64,000 nucleotides of DNA from Haemaphysalis longicornis (Eukaryota > Arthropoda > Arachnida > Ixodida > Ixodidae). The translations under genes were made by a program, and so were the position numbers. Location of the stretch: contig CM023448.1 in assembly GCA_013339765.2 (NCBI GenBank), positions 332,028,941-332,092,940 of the forward strand, in the 5' to 3' direction. Below the pieces are notes generated by a model that saw nothing but the letters and a program-made list of their open reading frames with translations, ran no database searches and was not told where the DNA came from. Below are positions 47,201 through 57,286 of this stretch, piece by piece (positions within the stretch are counted from its first letter, which is position 1; the number at the start of each line of letters is the position of its first letter).

Positions 47201-47775
47201 CAGTAAAAGCTCGTTAATTCGAACTCGGCTAATTCGAACTTCCGGTTAATTCGAACTCACGCCCTGGTCCCGGCACAGCCCTGTATATTTCAATGGGGTA
47301 AAACTCCCAATAATTCGAACGCGTCGGTATCCAGAACGGCTAATTCTAACTATGATCCCTTGGTTTCCATCGCTCCTCGCAGGAGTCGGCCCGGAGTGAT
47401 TACAATGTGTTGCAAATCCATACCAACCAAAATTTACTAGTGATGCAAAACAACGAAACAAAAACAACAGCGTGGCTCGCTCGCCACGCTCCTGCAACAC
47501 TTCATTTCGCTTCTAGAGGGCGCCGCACAACCGGCTGCCAGTCCTCCGGCGCATTCCATTATTATTTTCGGAAGATTATTTACGAAATCATCTGCCACAA
47601 ACGTGTAGTACCGCCTAAATCGCGATAGAGAGCCCAAAGGTGGCTTCTTTGTGTTACTGCCCGCACAGCGTGGCGCGATGTCCATTCATTCTAGCGCCCG
47701 CCCGCTAATTCGAACTCCGCTTAATTCGAACAATTTTATTGCCCCCTTCGAGTTCCAATTAACGGACTTTTACTG
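47201..47775. mobile_element. pogo-like MITE
   Basis: Ends CAGTAAAAGCTCGTTAATTC (47201) and GTTAATTGGAACT-type reverse complement ending in ACTG (47775), about 26 bp with 3 mismatches, and TA duplications at 47199-47200 and 47776-47777. CAGT...ACTG ends with TA targets are typical of pogo/Tigger elements. The subterminal parts hold six exact TAATTCGAAC copies (three left, one inner, two right). No transposase (575 bp). Confidence 0.88.
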
Positions 47776-47779
47776 TAGT

Positions 47780-48880
47780 CATTTCGCTTTAATACTATAA
47801 ATCGACTGCTCGCTCAACGGGGTGACGCTGCATGTTTATTCAGGTGCGCCTTTCAACACACCTGCGGCGCAAATTGGCAAGCGAATTTCGTACAGCAGGA
47901 TGAATCACGTAAAACGCATTTATTTATTCCCGCCGGCTTAATTTCTATTTGAAGGCTGCAAAAACAACTAACCATTGTCTTGCGCTTAGCTTTACATTCC
48001 GTTTTGCAATAAACGTGCATCAGCATGACAGCGGGCACGTGCGGGTCTTTTCACAACGACGAGCTAGTCCAATTTAGCACCGCAAAGAAGGAGGGCCTTG
48101 TCAGATGCGAAAGGTTGGGCCCATAACTGGCTTCTTGCTGCGCAGTGGCACTGAAATGCGCAACTAAAGTAATTTTCACCGTCTTTCCACGGTGAAGGTA
48201 CCCGATGAAAAGGCCGGCTACACACTCAAACGTGTAGACGACCAGCTCACATGCGGAGCTTTCGAAACTGGCAGCCACATGAGGCCGCATGAATCGGGGG
48301 CTGTGTGCTCCACTGTTGGCATTTTTTCGCATCCCCACTGTACAGCAGAATCACAGGCGTCTAAGGCACTACAGCTCTGGAAAAAGAACAGAACGGTGCC
48401 CGCGCTGTACGGCCGTGCTGACTTCGCTCTTCACGCTCCGGTTGGCGCGCGTGTAGGCGGGCCGGCATGAGGCAGCCACTCGGCGATAAGGGCCGGCTCC
48501 CAGTCCTGCCGGCGGCCATTATGACTCCATAAGACAAGGCACAACGGGCGCCCGCGGGGGAGCCCCGGTTATGGCCTCGCGCGCCCATTGTGGTCAGCTG
48601 CATGAAAAGACGCGCGGCTATCAACGACGAAAAGTGCGGCCGCGGGAATGGCTCGGACCCGGGGTCGCCTTTTGTGACGCCGAGAGCACCAGCGCAGCCA
48701 GATAACCGAGCCCGGATCAGCCCTCCAACAGCCGGCTCGATGACTGGCCGCTGTGTTCGCCGTAGCGTCGCCCAATAACGCCGGCGGCTGCGAGTAATCG
48801 TCCGGCGGAGCTTGTCCGGCGTCGACGAGCTACCGAGTCTGTTTTTTCGGCCGCTACTACGAGACGCTCAACCACTCGTC
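47780..48880. other. Unassigned, GC-rich from 48.4 kb
   Basis: CpG-rich block at 48400-48860 with overlapping ORFs on both strands. It lies downstream, in the - direction, of the exon candidate at 49040. No domain. Confidence 0.35.
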
Positions 48881-48882
48881 AC

Positions 48883-49040
48883 CTACAACGCGTTCCTCGG
48901 GGCTCTTGAGACGAGTAGATAAGGGCATCTGATATGTAGCGGTGTACCGGCGTTCGCGGCATCCATTTTTCTTGCACAGTCTGCTTTCCCAACACAACTG
49001 ATAGAGAAAAAGCCAGGTATATTAAAGCAGGCGTTGCCAT
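48883..49040 (-). CDS. Candidate first exon, secreted protein
   Basis: The ATG at 49040 (minus) opens MATPALIYLAFSLSVVLGKQ, a good signal peptide: short N-region, hydrophobic core LIYLAFSLSVVLG and a plausible cleavage near G-K. A further 34 residues are hydrophilic and include one Cys. The frame meets TGA at 48881-48879, inside an AG|GTGACG splice-donor-like sequence with exon end at 48883. So the frame may be exon 1 (158 nt, phase 2) of a secreted protein such as tick saliva proteins. No acceptor or second exon was identified. The same frame is open upstream to 49571, but that part is low-complexity. Confidence 0.25.
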
Positions 49041-49059
49041 CTCACCTGTGTTCCTTTGA

Positions 49060-49810
49060 ATGCGACAGTTTAAAATACCGTGTCCTGTCCTGGATCTGCC
49101 GTCTATTGTTCGGTAACCGAATACTTCATCTGGTTCTCCCCCAGCTTTCATAAATTGGAGAAGGAGGAGGAGGACGAGGAGGAGTCGGCAAAGAGAAAAA
49201 ACACAGGCGGTAGAACTCGCTGTCCCCCTAAGCTGTTCCCCACCCCACAAGCTTGCCCTTTGGCCTATCGGGCATCTACGGCCTCGTGTCCTTGGAGGTA
49301 GCCAAACGAAGACGATTTCAGTACCGTGACCCTGACAATGGCATTTTGTGCCCCATTTTCTGCCCCTCGTACATCGGCAAAACCGTCTGAATAAAAAGTT
49401 TCTTTTTCTGCGGTTTTTCGGGGAATTTTTTTCGTTTTTAAAACGCTTTTTGAGCATAAAAGTGGGTGGCTTGCTTATTCCAGACAGCCGCGAGACAGCG
49501 CAGTAGCCTGGGGGCGAGCAATGAGGCGTTCCTGGTCCTCTCTCCGTGATCTGGACAGCTCGCGCTTCCACTGCTCAGGGGGTGGGGAAGGGAAGAAAAG
49601 GGTTTGGGGCGTAGAAGCATTCCCAGACTAGGTGGTAGGTGGTGTTCGGGACGGAGACAGAGGGGAAGTTGTAGGGGTAAGTGGAGGGAGAGATGTAGTG
49701 GATGGAGTATCGAGGTGTTGCGTGTTGGTTTGTAGTCGACGCCAAATGCGAGCAGCCCGTGTGCTGAGAGATGGGTGAGGAAACGGGTATGGAAGCCGTA
49801 GCGGGCGATA
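49060..49810. other. Unassigned DNA
   Basis: Purine-rich GAGGAGGAGGACGAGG tract at 49162. Frames on the minus strand at 49438-49909 are Pro/Leu/His-rich and look non-coding. Confidence 0.35.
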
Positions 49811-49815
49811 ATAGA

Positions 49816-49978
49816 GAGTTTTAGCTGACCGTTTTCGACGGTCCGCTCCAGTATCGGCGGCGCGCTCAGCGCAACCGGAGCCAATGCCGTTCGCGGCTTT
49901 GCGCGCCACGCATGCGGAATGGCGCTCCCGCTTGCTATCGGCGCGGAGCGGAGCGTGAAAAACGGTCAGCTAAAACTC
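49816..49978. mobile_element. 163-bp TIR element
   Basis: Left GAGTTTTAGCTGACCGTTTT and right AAAACGGTCAGCTAAAACTC are inverted repeats. GTCCGCTCC/GGAGCGGAGC extends the pairing inward to about 34 bp. GC-rich centre, no coding. Target duplication not clear. Confidence 0.75.
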
Positions 49979-49984
49979 CCTAAT

Positions 49985-50535
49985 GACACAAGATTTCAGT
50001 GTATCGGGAAGGCACAGGATATTTAGAATATTTTTATCACGGCACCCTAGAAAAAAAATACAACGCTCGCCTCTAAAGGGTGCTGCACAGCAAATACACT
50101 CATGCTACGGCTTAAGTAGTTAAGCAGGGCTAGCAACGACCAGAGCCATTACAGCATTGGGATAATATGACAACTGGTAACTCTTCTAACAATTTATTAT
50201 AGGTGTGATAGTTCAACCGAGGAGTCAGGAGCGGCAAGGCAACACAAACGCAGAGTAATATAGTTACATTCATGTAATCATCGGAGATATCTCTGGTGGA
50301 GAGGCTTGTTTGTGTAAGACATCATTTAACAACAAGGGAAGCTAGTGCGCATGTTAAGCTGAAGGCAGATGATGTCACCTGTTTAGGATTGTGGTGAAAA
50401 CTACTATTTTTCTAAGCCCCATATTGTACGGGATCTGTACCGTGTTCTTATAACATACCTGTATAGTAAAATTTCAGCTCCTTTATGCCCGTGCTCACGC
50501 ACATAGGTTACAACATTATTTTTATCTATTTTAAT
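49985..50535. other. Unassigned DNA before the Penelope element
   Basis: No gene recognised. The Penelope frame becomes readable at about 50540. The 5' end of that element may lie here but I cannot place it. Confidence 0.4.
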
Positions 50536-50539
50536 AATC

Positions 50540-51429
50540 GGATTGGTAGCGTTCTCAATAGCGTTCTCAATAAGCACTGGACCCCTCCCACACAGCGTGA
50601 TAGTTGCCTCGACACGTACATCAAAGCTGTCCAACGCGATGTGCGAAAAGCATACCAAACACAAATTTCTTTCCACCACAACATGACTACCAACGAAAAG
50701 AAAGCCCTAGAGGAACTCGCAAGCTGTCCCGACATAATTATTAAACCTGCCGACAAGGGAGGCGCAATCGTAATCCTTGACAAAACCGACTATGTTAACG
50801 AGGCCAATAAGCAACTATCAGTATCGACGTTCTATGAAGCACTACCCAATGATCCCACTCAAGATTATAAGCAAATTGTCAAAGATAAACTTGCTGAGCT
50901 TGTTAAAAATAAAACAATAAATGAAACCACGGCTCGTTCCCTGATCCCCTTAAGCCCAGTAGCCGGTAAATTCTATCTTCTCCCAAAGATTCACAAGGTG
51001 AACAACCCAGGGCGCCCCATTGTTTCTGGCATTGGCACTGTTACCGAAAACCTCTCGCGCTATGTGGATAATCTCATTTGCGACATTCCGCCCAGCTTTC
51101 CCTCCTTCATTAAGGATACCAATGAATTTCTCTCAGACATCTCAAAAATTGAAATTCCTGATAACTGCCTTCTAGTCACCCTTGATGTTGCGTCACTGTA
51201 TACTAACATCCCCCATGAAGATGGCATCGCCGCTGTATCCCTTGCGTATGAGCAGTCATCGTGCGACAAACCTATCGATTCTTCTGCTCTCCAAACATTC
51301 CTTAGGCTTATTCTTGAACTTAACAATTTTGAGTTCGACGGAGTTCATTACGTGCAAGTCAGCGGAACGTCAATGGGAACTCGAATCGGACATATCTACG
51401 CTAATATCTTTATGGCTCACCTCGAATAA
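50540..51429 (+). pseudogene. Penelope RT, N-terminal and palm part
   Basis: Motifs in order: DIIIKPADKGGAIVILDK (50736), a fingers motif near IPLSPVAGKFYLLPKIHKVN, GRPIVSGIGTVTENLSRYVD (51010), LDVASLYTNIPHEDGI with the first catalytic Asp (51181), and SGTSMGTRIGHIYANIFMAHLE (51361). About 300 residues. A TAA at 51427 stops the frame, and one or two small indels up to 51460 separate it from the catalytic YIDD part. Confidence 0.8.
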
Positions 51430-51461
51430 AACTTTCTTGACACCCAAAAAATTTAAAGCCA

Positions 51462-52550
51462 ATGTACTATAAAAGGTATATTGATGACATATTCATGATC
51501 TGGCAACACGGTGAGGCGGAGCTCCTCACCTTCATTGAGGCATTTAACCTAGCCCATCCTAGTATTTCCCTTGCTCATTTCTATTCGGAACGCAGTGTAA
51601 ACTTTCTGGACGTCACCGTTACTACCTTCCAAGGTCGGCTTCAAACTAAACTGTATAGAAAACCGACAGACACGCGGCAGTATTTGCACTTCCGAAGTAG
51701 CCATGTCAGACACTGCAAGACAGCAATACCTTGCCGCCAAGCCCACCGATTTAGGAGAATTTGCTCAAACCAAGCCAACTTTGACTCAAACTGTCGAGAA
51801 CTCAAGACCGCCCTCCTGAATAAAGAATACCCGGAAAAAGTTGTCGACGACGCTATTGTGCGAGCCAACCAATTAGACCGTAACGAAATCTGTAAGAAAA
51901 AAGCCCCGAACGGGAACCCGCAAACTAACTTAGTTTTAACCCACTCATCCTCCGCTCCAAGAGTGTCAACCGTGCTAAAAAAACATCACAATATCCTAAT
52001 GCAAAGTGACCGCTTAAAAAGCATATTCCCCGAACCACCACGCGTTGTCTACCGGCGTAATAAGAATTTAGGTGACTTTCTTACTAACTCTCGTATCAAC
52101 CGACCGGCAACTACTGGCTGTATGCCCTGCAATAAACCCCGATGTAAAGTATGCCCACACATGACCACTACACAGCGCGCCACCAGCACGGCTTCAGACT
52201 ACTACGTAAATATAAAAGGTAACTTTAACTGTGACTCCGCTAATGTCGTATATCTTCTAGAGTGCACTGTTTGTAGGCAACAATATATCGGCCAAACTGA
52301 AACGCCCTTCCGAATACGGTTCAATAATCACCGCTCTCATGCAAAAAGCTGCCCTTATTTGCCCCTGTCAAGACATGTGAACAGTCCCGGGCATGCATTT
52401 GAACATCTTAAAGCAACGATTTTAGAATCCGCCTTCAAAACGCATCACGACCGCGAGGTTCGGGAATCTTATCTCATTTATAAGTTTGGGTCAGCCACAC
52501 TTGGAATTAATGAAAGTTACGGAAAACTAACGTGCTCATCCCTCGATTAA
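51462..52550 (+). CDS. Penelope RT catalytic end plus GIY-YIG nuclease
   Basis: A 362-codon frame open throughout. The catalytic YIDDIF (51477-51494) opens it, followed by the thumb (NFLDVTV at 51599) and a basic linker with RNQ/RRN-type repeats. Then comes CNKPRCKVCPHM (52128), a Cys-rich linker, and the GIY-YIG nuclease from about 52230: VVYLLECTVCRQQYIGQTETPF, RIRFNNHRSHA, HVNSPGH, and the C-terminal ESYLIYKFGS. GIY is altered but YIG is present and Arg, His and Glu follow at the usual spacing. In the family this nuclease nicks the target for priming. It is cut off from the RT start by the break upstream, so the whole is probably dead. Confidence 0.75.
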   Translation: MYYKRYIDDIFMIWQHGEAELLTFIEAFNLAHPSISLAHFYSERSVNFLDVTVTTFQGRLQTKLYRKPTDTRQYLHFRSSHVRHCKTAIPCRQAHRFRRICSNQANFDSNCRELKTALLNKEYPEKVVDDAIVRANQLDRNEICKKKAPNGNPQTNLVLTHSSSAPRVSTVLKKHHNILMQSDRLKSIFPEPPRVVYRRNKNLGDFLTNSRINRPATTGCMPCNKPRCKVCPHMTTTQRATSTASDYYVNIKGNFNCDSANVVYLLECTVCRQQYIGQTETPFRIRFNNHRSHAKSCPYLPLSRHVNSPGHAFEHLKATILESAFKTHHDREVRESYLIYKFGSATLGINESYGKLTCSSLD

Positions 52551-52578
52551 AATTAGCGGCTTCATAATTTTTATAACT

Positions 52579-53615
52579 ATGTTCATTATTCCTATGCCAT
52601 TCAGGCTGTGTAATGCTCCAGCCACATTCGAGAGAATGATTGATACAGTCCTTCGTGGCCTTAAATGGAGAACCTGCCTCTGTTATCTCGACGATATCGT
52701 CGTTTTTTCCTCGACTTTTGACGACCATCTGAAGCGCTTGGATGAAGTCCTCACCTGTCTTACCAACGCCGGACTTCAACTAAACACCAAAAAATGCCGA
52801 TTCGCTAGCAAGTCCATCAAGGTGCTCGGGCATGTTGTGAGCAAAGACGGAATTCGCCCTGACCCGGACAAAATTAATGCTGTAGGCAATTTTCCCCGCC
52901 CAGCCCGCCAAAAAGACCTCCGCAGCTTCCTTGGTTTAGCTTCCTATTTCCGGCGTTTTATTCGTAACTTTGCTGTCCTTGCTTCACCCCTCCACAAACT
53001 TCTTGCATCCGCTGCCCCATTTGTGTGGTCTGACGATTGCGAAGCCGCCTTTCAAAAACTCAAGCATGCCCTAACATCTGCGCCAGTGCTGCGTCATTTT
53101 GACGAAATGGCAGACACTGTACTACACACAGACGCCAGTGGACATGGCCTTGGTGCCATGTTGTTAAACGCAACGCCTCCTCTGTGGAGAACGTTGTGGC
53201 GTACGCAAGTCGCGCATTGACACCTGCCGAACGAAACTACTCAATCACTGAGCAGGAATGTCTTGCACTTGTCTGGGCCGTACAGAAATTTCGTCCATAC
53301 TTGTACGGACGGCATTTCACTGTGGTCACTGACCATCATGCACTCTGTTGGCTTTCGTCGCTCAAAAACCTAAATGGACGGCTTGTTCGCTGGATTTTGA
53401 AGTTACAGGAATACGACTTTACTGTGACATACAAGACTGGCAAGAAGCACATGGATGCGGACGCCCTTTCCCGCTGCCCTGTGTCTCCAGAAGATGATTC
53501 GCCATCTAATGCGGCCCAAGTCCTCTTACCAATGGCCCTTTGGACGATATCAAGTTCGACCGCATCGAAGATCTACCGTCCCTTCAACGTGCAGACCGGT
53601 ACTGCAGAAATCTAA
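52579..53615 (+). pseudogene. Gypsy RT end and RNase H
   Basis: The first frame begins within the RT at the MPF-x-LCNAPATFERMID motif (Gly changed to Arg). It continues with the catalytic YLDDIVVFS (52684-52707; YLDD), LGHVVSKDGI and FLGLASYFRRFI. RNase H starts at LHTDASGHGLGAML (first Asp), loses frame at about 53170, then ENVVAYASRALTPAERNYSITEQECLALVWA (Glu) and FTVVTDHHALCWL (Asp), with KTGKKHMDADALSR at its end. Roughly 340 residues. A second frameshift at about 53540 separates it from integrase. The 5' RT half is missing. Confidence 0.85.
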
Positions 53616-54856
53616 TTGATCAACTTACTGGTTCGACGAAGCCACTTAACAACCGCTTGCGGGGCCAACTGCAAAAAGTTCGACTTTTTGACGGTGTTTT
53701 ATACCATTATAATTACGACCCTACCAGTGACAAGTGGGTTGCCGTCATTCCGCGATCTCTACAGCAGCAAATTCTGAGGGTTTTTCATGACGACGCTACT
53801 GCCAGACATTTAGGTTTCCACAAGACCTATCACCGCGTGAAAAGTCGTTTCTTTTGGCCTGGCCTTTCCACCAGTGTCGCCAAATACGTCGCCTCCTGCG
53901 CGTCCTGCCAGCACCGTAAACGGCCAACGTCACCTCCTGTTGGAATGCTACAACCGCTACCTTGTCCGTCAGCACCGTTTGAAGTCGTCGGCATAGACCT
54001 GTATGGCCCTTTGCCCATTTCCACAGCTGGTCATCGTCGAGTTGTAACCGCCGTCGATCATCTAACCCGCTATGCCGAAACCGCCCCTCTTCGGACTGGT
54101 TGCGCCGTAGAAGGCGCGGAGTTCTTTTTGCGCTCCATATTTTTGCGCCACGGACCTCCCAGAGTTCTTCTGAGGGACCGCGGAAAAACATTTCTGTCGG
54201 CTACTCTTGCGGAAGTTCGTGCCGCCGACACCGTTCACAAAACCACGTCCAGTTGTCATCCTCAAACGAATGGTTTGGCTGAACGTTTTCATCGAACACT
54301 ATCCGACATGCTCTCTTTGTATATCCGACCGGATCACAGCAATTGGGACACAATTCTTCCGTACGTGACATACGCATATAATTCCGCAGTTCAGCGCACC
54401 ACAGCTTTCTCGCCCTATTTTCTTGTCTATGGCCGCCCGCCTCCCTCCGTCCTGGACTCAACTTTCTTGTCGGCACCTGTTGACTGCACGGCCAGTGTTC
54501 CTGAACAATTCGCTTCCCGTGTCGCTTACTGCCGCCGTCTCGCCCGTATGAACACAGAAGCCAGCCAAAACGCCCTCAAGTTTCGGTACGACGAATCTCA
54601 CCGCGACGTCACGTTTCACCCAGGGGACGCGGTCTTGTTATGGACTCCTGTGCGTCAACCTGGCCTCTCAGAAAAGTGGCTTTCCCGGTACATCGGACCC
54701 TACACAGTGCTCGAGCAAACGTCTCCTGTAAATTATCGCGTGGCTCCAAACACTGCCGTTACCGATCGTCGCTGCCGTGGAACAGAAATCGTCCACGTTT
54801 CGCGGCTCAAGCCTTCTGTTCAGCGGTCCGACACAACCTCTACAGCGGCCGGGTGA
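53540..54856 (+). CDS. Gypsy integrase, frame intact
   Basis: 438 codons open without stops. The HHCC zinc domain reads DDATARHLGFHKTYHRVKSR with CASCQHRK (53786-53917). The catalytic core has VVGIDLYGPLP (Asp, 53987), LLRDRGKTFLS (Asp, with R-G replacing the usual G-x-N) and TSSCHPQTNGLAERFHRTL (Glu, about 54250). It also has the YVTYAYNSAVQRTTAFSPYFLVYGRPP segment and a C-terminal GPYTVLEQTSPVNYRV, near the GPY/F module. It joins the cDNA ends to the host DNA in this family. The start is a TTG-like position from frame analysis; in the parent it would be a polyprotein segment. Confidence 0.85.
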   Translation: MDDIKFDRIEDLPSLQRADRYCRNLIDQLTGSTKPLNNRLRGQLQKVRLFDGVLYHYNYDPTSDKWVAVIPRSLQQQILRVFHDDATARHLGFHKTYHRVKSRFFWPGLSTSVAKYVASCASCQHRKRPTSPPVGMLQPLPCPSAPFEVVGIDLYGPLPISTAGHRRVVTAVDHLTRYAETAPLRTGCAVEGAEFFLRSIFLRHGPPRVLLRDRGKTFLSATLAEVRAADTVHKTTSSCHPQTNGLAERFHRTLSDMLSLYIRPDHSNWDTILPYVTYAYNSAVQRTTAFSPYFLVYGRPPPSVLDSTFLSAPVDCTASVPEQFASRVAYCRRLARMNTEASQNALKFRYDESHRDVTFHPGDAVLLWTPVRQPGLSEKWLSRYIGPYTVLEQTSPVNYRVAPNTAVTDRRCRGTEIVHVSRLKPSVQRSDTTSTAAG

Positions 54857-54864
54857 CCGCTTTC

Positions 54865-54882
54865 GAAGAGGGGGGAGATAAG
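54865..54882 (+). promoter_or_regulatory. Polypurine tract of gypsy element
   Basis: GAAGAGGGGGGAGATAAG directly before TGTGAGCACC. It serves as the plus-strand primer site for such elements. Confidence 0.75.
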
Positions 54883-55039
54883 TGTGAGCACCAGCAGAAT
54901 CTACAGTCCTGGGACAATCTACTGTGCTGGGACAATCGCCGTGCTCCGATAGGACACCCTATCGCCATCGCTTCATCTTCATCATCTCGGCTTCTGGCAT
55001 CATCATCACCGCTTCCTGACGGGGTCTTCCTGGGTCCTC
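54883..55039 (+). repeat. Gypsy 3' LTR, 5' part
   Basis: Starts TGTGAGCACCAGCAGAAT after the polypurine tract and runs to TGGGTCCTCA, where an AT microsatellite (55040-55059) begins. No CA end or polyadenylation signal in this piece, so the LTR looks cut short. Confidence 0.6.
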
Positions 55040-55084
55040 ATATATATATATATATATATTGAGAGAGTCGAGGAATCGTGAAGG

Positions 55085-55288
55085 AAAGCGGTTTATTCTG
55101 GAGACCGGTATTCTGGAGGTCGTGGGTTCGGATCCCACCTGGCGGGCATTTTTTCTCCACTTTCTTATTTTCCAAATTCTTTATCTTGACCAACAACATC
55201 CTCCCCTTTGCTTTCCGAGGTTTTCTTGACTGCCAATTCTTATTTCTGTCTTATTTCAACGAGCCCCTCATTTCCTATTCTGATTCGC

Positions 55289-55290
<2 letters not shown>
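55085..55290 (+). repeat. tRNA-derived repeat, head type B
   Basis: ACCGGTATTCTGGAGGTCGT, GGGTTCGGATCCCACCTGGC gives a B-box arm and half of a tRNA head, then a T/C-rich body ending TTTCAACGAGCCCCTCATTT and an AT tract (55289-55359). Its 3' end motif is shared with the 478-bp unit, with a different head. Confidence 0.55.
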
Positions 55291-55362
<72 letters not shown>

Positions 55363-55369
55363 GTTCGCA

Positions 55370-56060
55370 GTAAAGAATACTAAGCAACGCAAAGGGAGAA
55401 TGCGGTAGGTCATTTATTATTGTTGAAACAGATGCAGATTTTTGGAATACCGAAAGAAAGCGGAGAAAAAATTGCCGCCGGGTGGTATCCGAACCCACGA
55501 CCTAAAAAGAAGGTCCCCTTCACCCCGAGTAGTCCGAGTGACGCTGGCTACTACCCCCAAGCGCAGGAAACAAGTACCTGAATAAATGAATGAATGAATT
55601 CTTTATTTCTACTTATATACATCTATATATACAGATATTTGCGTATAAAGTGGCGGGGTCAAGGAAAAAGGCTGCACTAGACAGCTTGACTAGCCCTTGG
55701 CCCCGTCAGGTACAAAGCAAAGACAGGGTGGTCAGCACTTCAGACAACAAGCAAACGACAAAAAAATCAACAAATGATAAAAAGGGGCCGTATTACTGTA
55801 TAACCAAAAAGATATTAATGAGACTGTAGTCAACTTTTCAGCAAACTAATAATATCTTTTAGATTGGATTACATGGTATCCACGTTAGATTTACACAACC
55901 GGTTTAGCAACATAAATACCCGAAAAAGTGGAAGGGAGTACAGCCCCGCCGGTAGCGTAGTGGTGGTGATGATGATGAGAGACTAAGCCACATCGACAAA
56001 TAAATCGCATCAAACTCAAGTCAAATACCAATTACCTAACACATTTGAAACATGGTAGAA
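55370..56060. other. Mixed repeat debris
   Basis: The - strand of 55475-55500 holds the type B head T-arm (GTGGGTTCGGATACCACCC). 55500-55560 matches part of the 478-bp unit (AGAAGGTCCCCTTCACCCCG, GTGACGCTGGCTACTACCC). From 55580 on it is unassigned; TGATGATGATGA at 55966. Confidence 0.4.
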
Positions 56061-56071
56061 AATATATGCGG

Positions 56072-56285
56072 CAACCATCCACTCGGTGGCCCAGTGGGGT
56101 TGTGCTCTGAGCCCAAGGACGCTGGTTCATCCCGGCCACGGCAGGCGTTGTTGTGATGACCGCGAAAAACAAACATACTCGTGCGTCGATATTTTCGCCT
56201 CGTAAAAGATCCCAGCCGGTCAAAATTTCTCCATCACGGCGCGCCTCATAGTCATATAGTAGCTTGGGCTCGTTGAAACCCCCGA
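56072..56285 (+). repeat. tRNA-derived SINE, near-complete, diverged
   Basis: Matches the 45.42-kb SINE: ACTCGGTGGCCCAGTGGGGT (A box region), TGGTTCATCCCGGCCACGGC (B box), AAAAGATCCCAGCCGGTCAA and ACGGCGCGCCTCATAGTCA, ending GTTGAAACCCCC. Many substitutions, no clear target duplication. Confidence 0.65.
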
Positions 56286-56499
56286 GATATATGTAGCTCC
56301 AAAAGAATTCCATCGCATCTGCAGCTATTCTACTCACTCGTTAGCGCGAGTTCCAAAAAAAGTGAGTAGGCGTTGTAAAGCGGAAGCTATGGTCTATTTA
56401 AAACAGAAAGCGAATGCGATATCAGCACATTGCGAGTATCATAATTACCAAGTTTGCAACACAGTTTATAAAAACGCTATGACTAGCCACCTCAGGAAA

Positions 56500-56730
56500 A
56501 AAACCCACGACCTCCAGAATACCGGTCTGGTGCGATAACCACTACGCTACCAGATCCCACCCGGCGGGCATTTTTTCACCACTTTCTTTCTGACTCAAAA
56601 AATTCTTCACCTATTTCTATGACCCACCATAACCACCCCTTTGCTTTCAGAGGTTTTCTTGACTACCAACCATTATTTTCTGTCTTATTTCACCGAGCCC
56701 CTAATTTCCCATTTTCTGATTTTCTGATTC
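56500..56730. repeat. Type B tRNA-like head fused to its own tail, inverted
   Basis: At 56505-56555 the minus strand of the type B head is present (CCACGACCTCC, GAATACCGGTCTGG, GCGATAACCACTACG). It is joined at TCCCACCCGGCGGGC to the + strand tail seen at 55131-55290 (CATTTTTTCACCACTTTCTT to CACCGAGCCCCTAATTTCCC). This is a snap-back arrangement. AT tract 56732-56794 follows. Confidence 0.55.
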
Positions 56731-56805
56731 GCTATATATATTATATATATATATATATATAGATATATAAATTATATATATATATATATATATAGGGTTT
56801 GGAAA

Positions 56806-57286
56806 TGATGGGCTCGTTAGGAAATACAGAAAGACATGCCGGCAGTCTACAACGCCAAAGAAGGCATTAGGGGAAGGCTTAGACTTTTTTTTTACCGTTA
56901 GTGACGTTGCATTATTATCAATTTTTATTAATTACGTCAGAAAGAAAGAAAGAAAAACACGCACCCAGAGTGGGGACCGAACCCACGCCTTTCGATTAGA
57001 TCTGAGTGGCGCTGGCTACCACCCTCAAGCGTCAGATACAGTTGTAGTAAATGTAAATACCCCAGAAAGTGAAGCAGAACACAGTCGCCCAGATAGCCGA
57101 ATTGGTAAGGCATTCGAGATCTAATCGAAAAGGCGTGGGTTCGGTCCCCACTCTGGGTGCGTGTTTTTCTTTCTTTCTTTCTCACGTAATTAATAAAATT
57201 GATAATAATGCACACGTCACTAACGGTAAAAAAAAAGTCTAACCTTCCCCTATGCCTTCTTTGGCGTTGTAGACTGCCGGCATTCT

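Larger units (their letters stand above)
50540..52550 (+). mobile_element. Penelope-like element (RT + GIY-YIG), 5'-truncated
   Basis: RT and GIY-YIG regions in one line, interrupted near 51430-51460 only. It ends with a TAA after LTCSSLD at 52548, and gypsy pol sequence follows after about 40 bp. The terminal GGGCGAGTTGG-type repeats are not seen at its edges. Confidence 0.8.
52575..54856 (+). mobile_element. Ty3/gypsy LTR retrotransposon, 3' half
   Basis: pol pieces (RT end, RNase H, integrase) followed by a polypurine tract and an LTR start. No gag, protease or 5' LTR here. Its 5' limit touches the end of the Penelope element, so either that element inserted in it or a deletion joined them. 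Confidence 0.85.

Noticed and set aside
48879..49571. 230-aa ORF taken whole as a protein
   Set aside because: The upstream part is low-complexity and basic; only the part after 49040 looks like a protein start.
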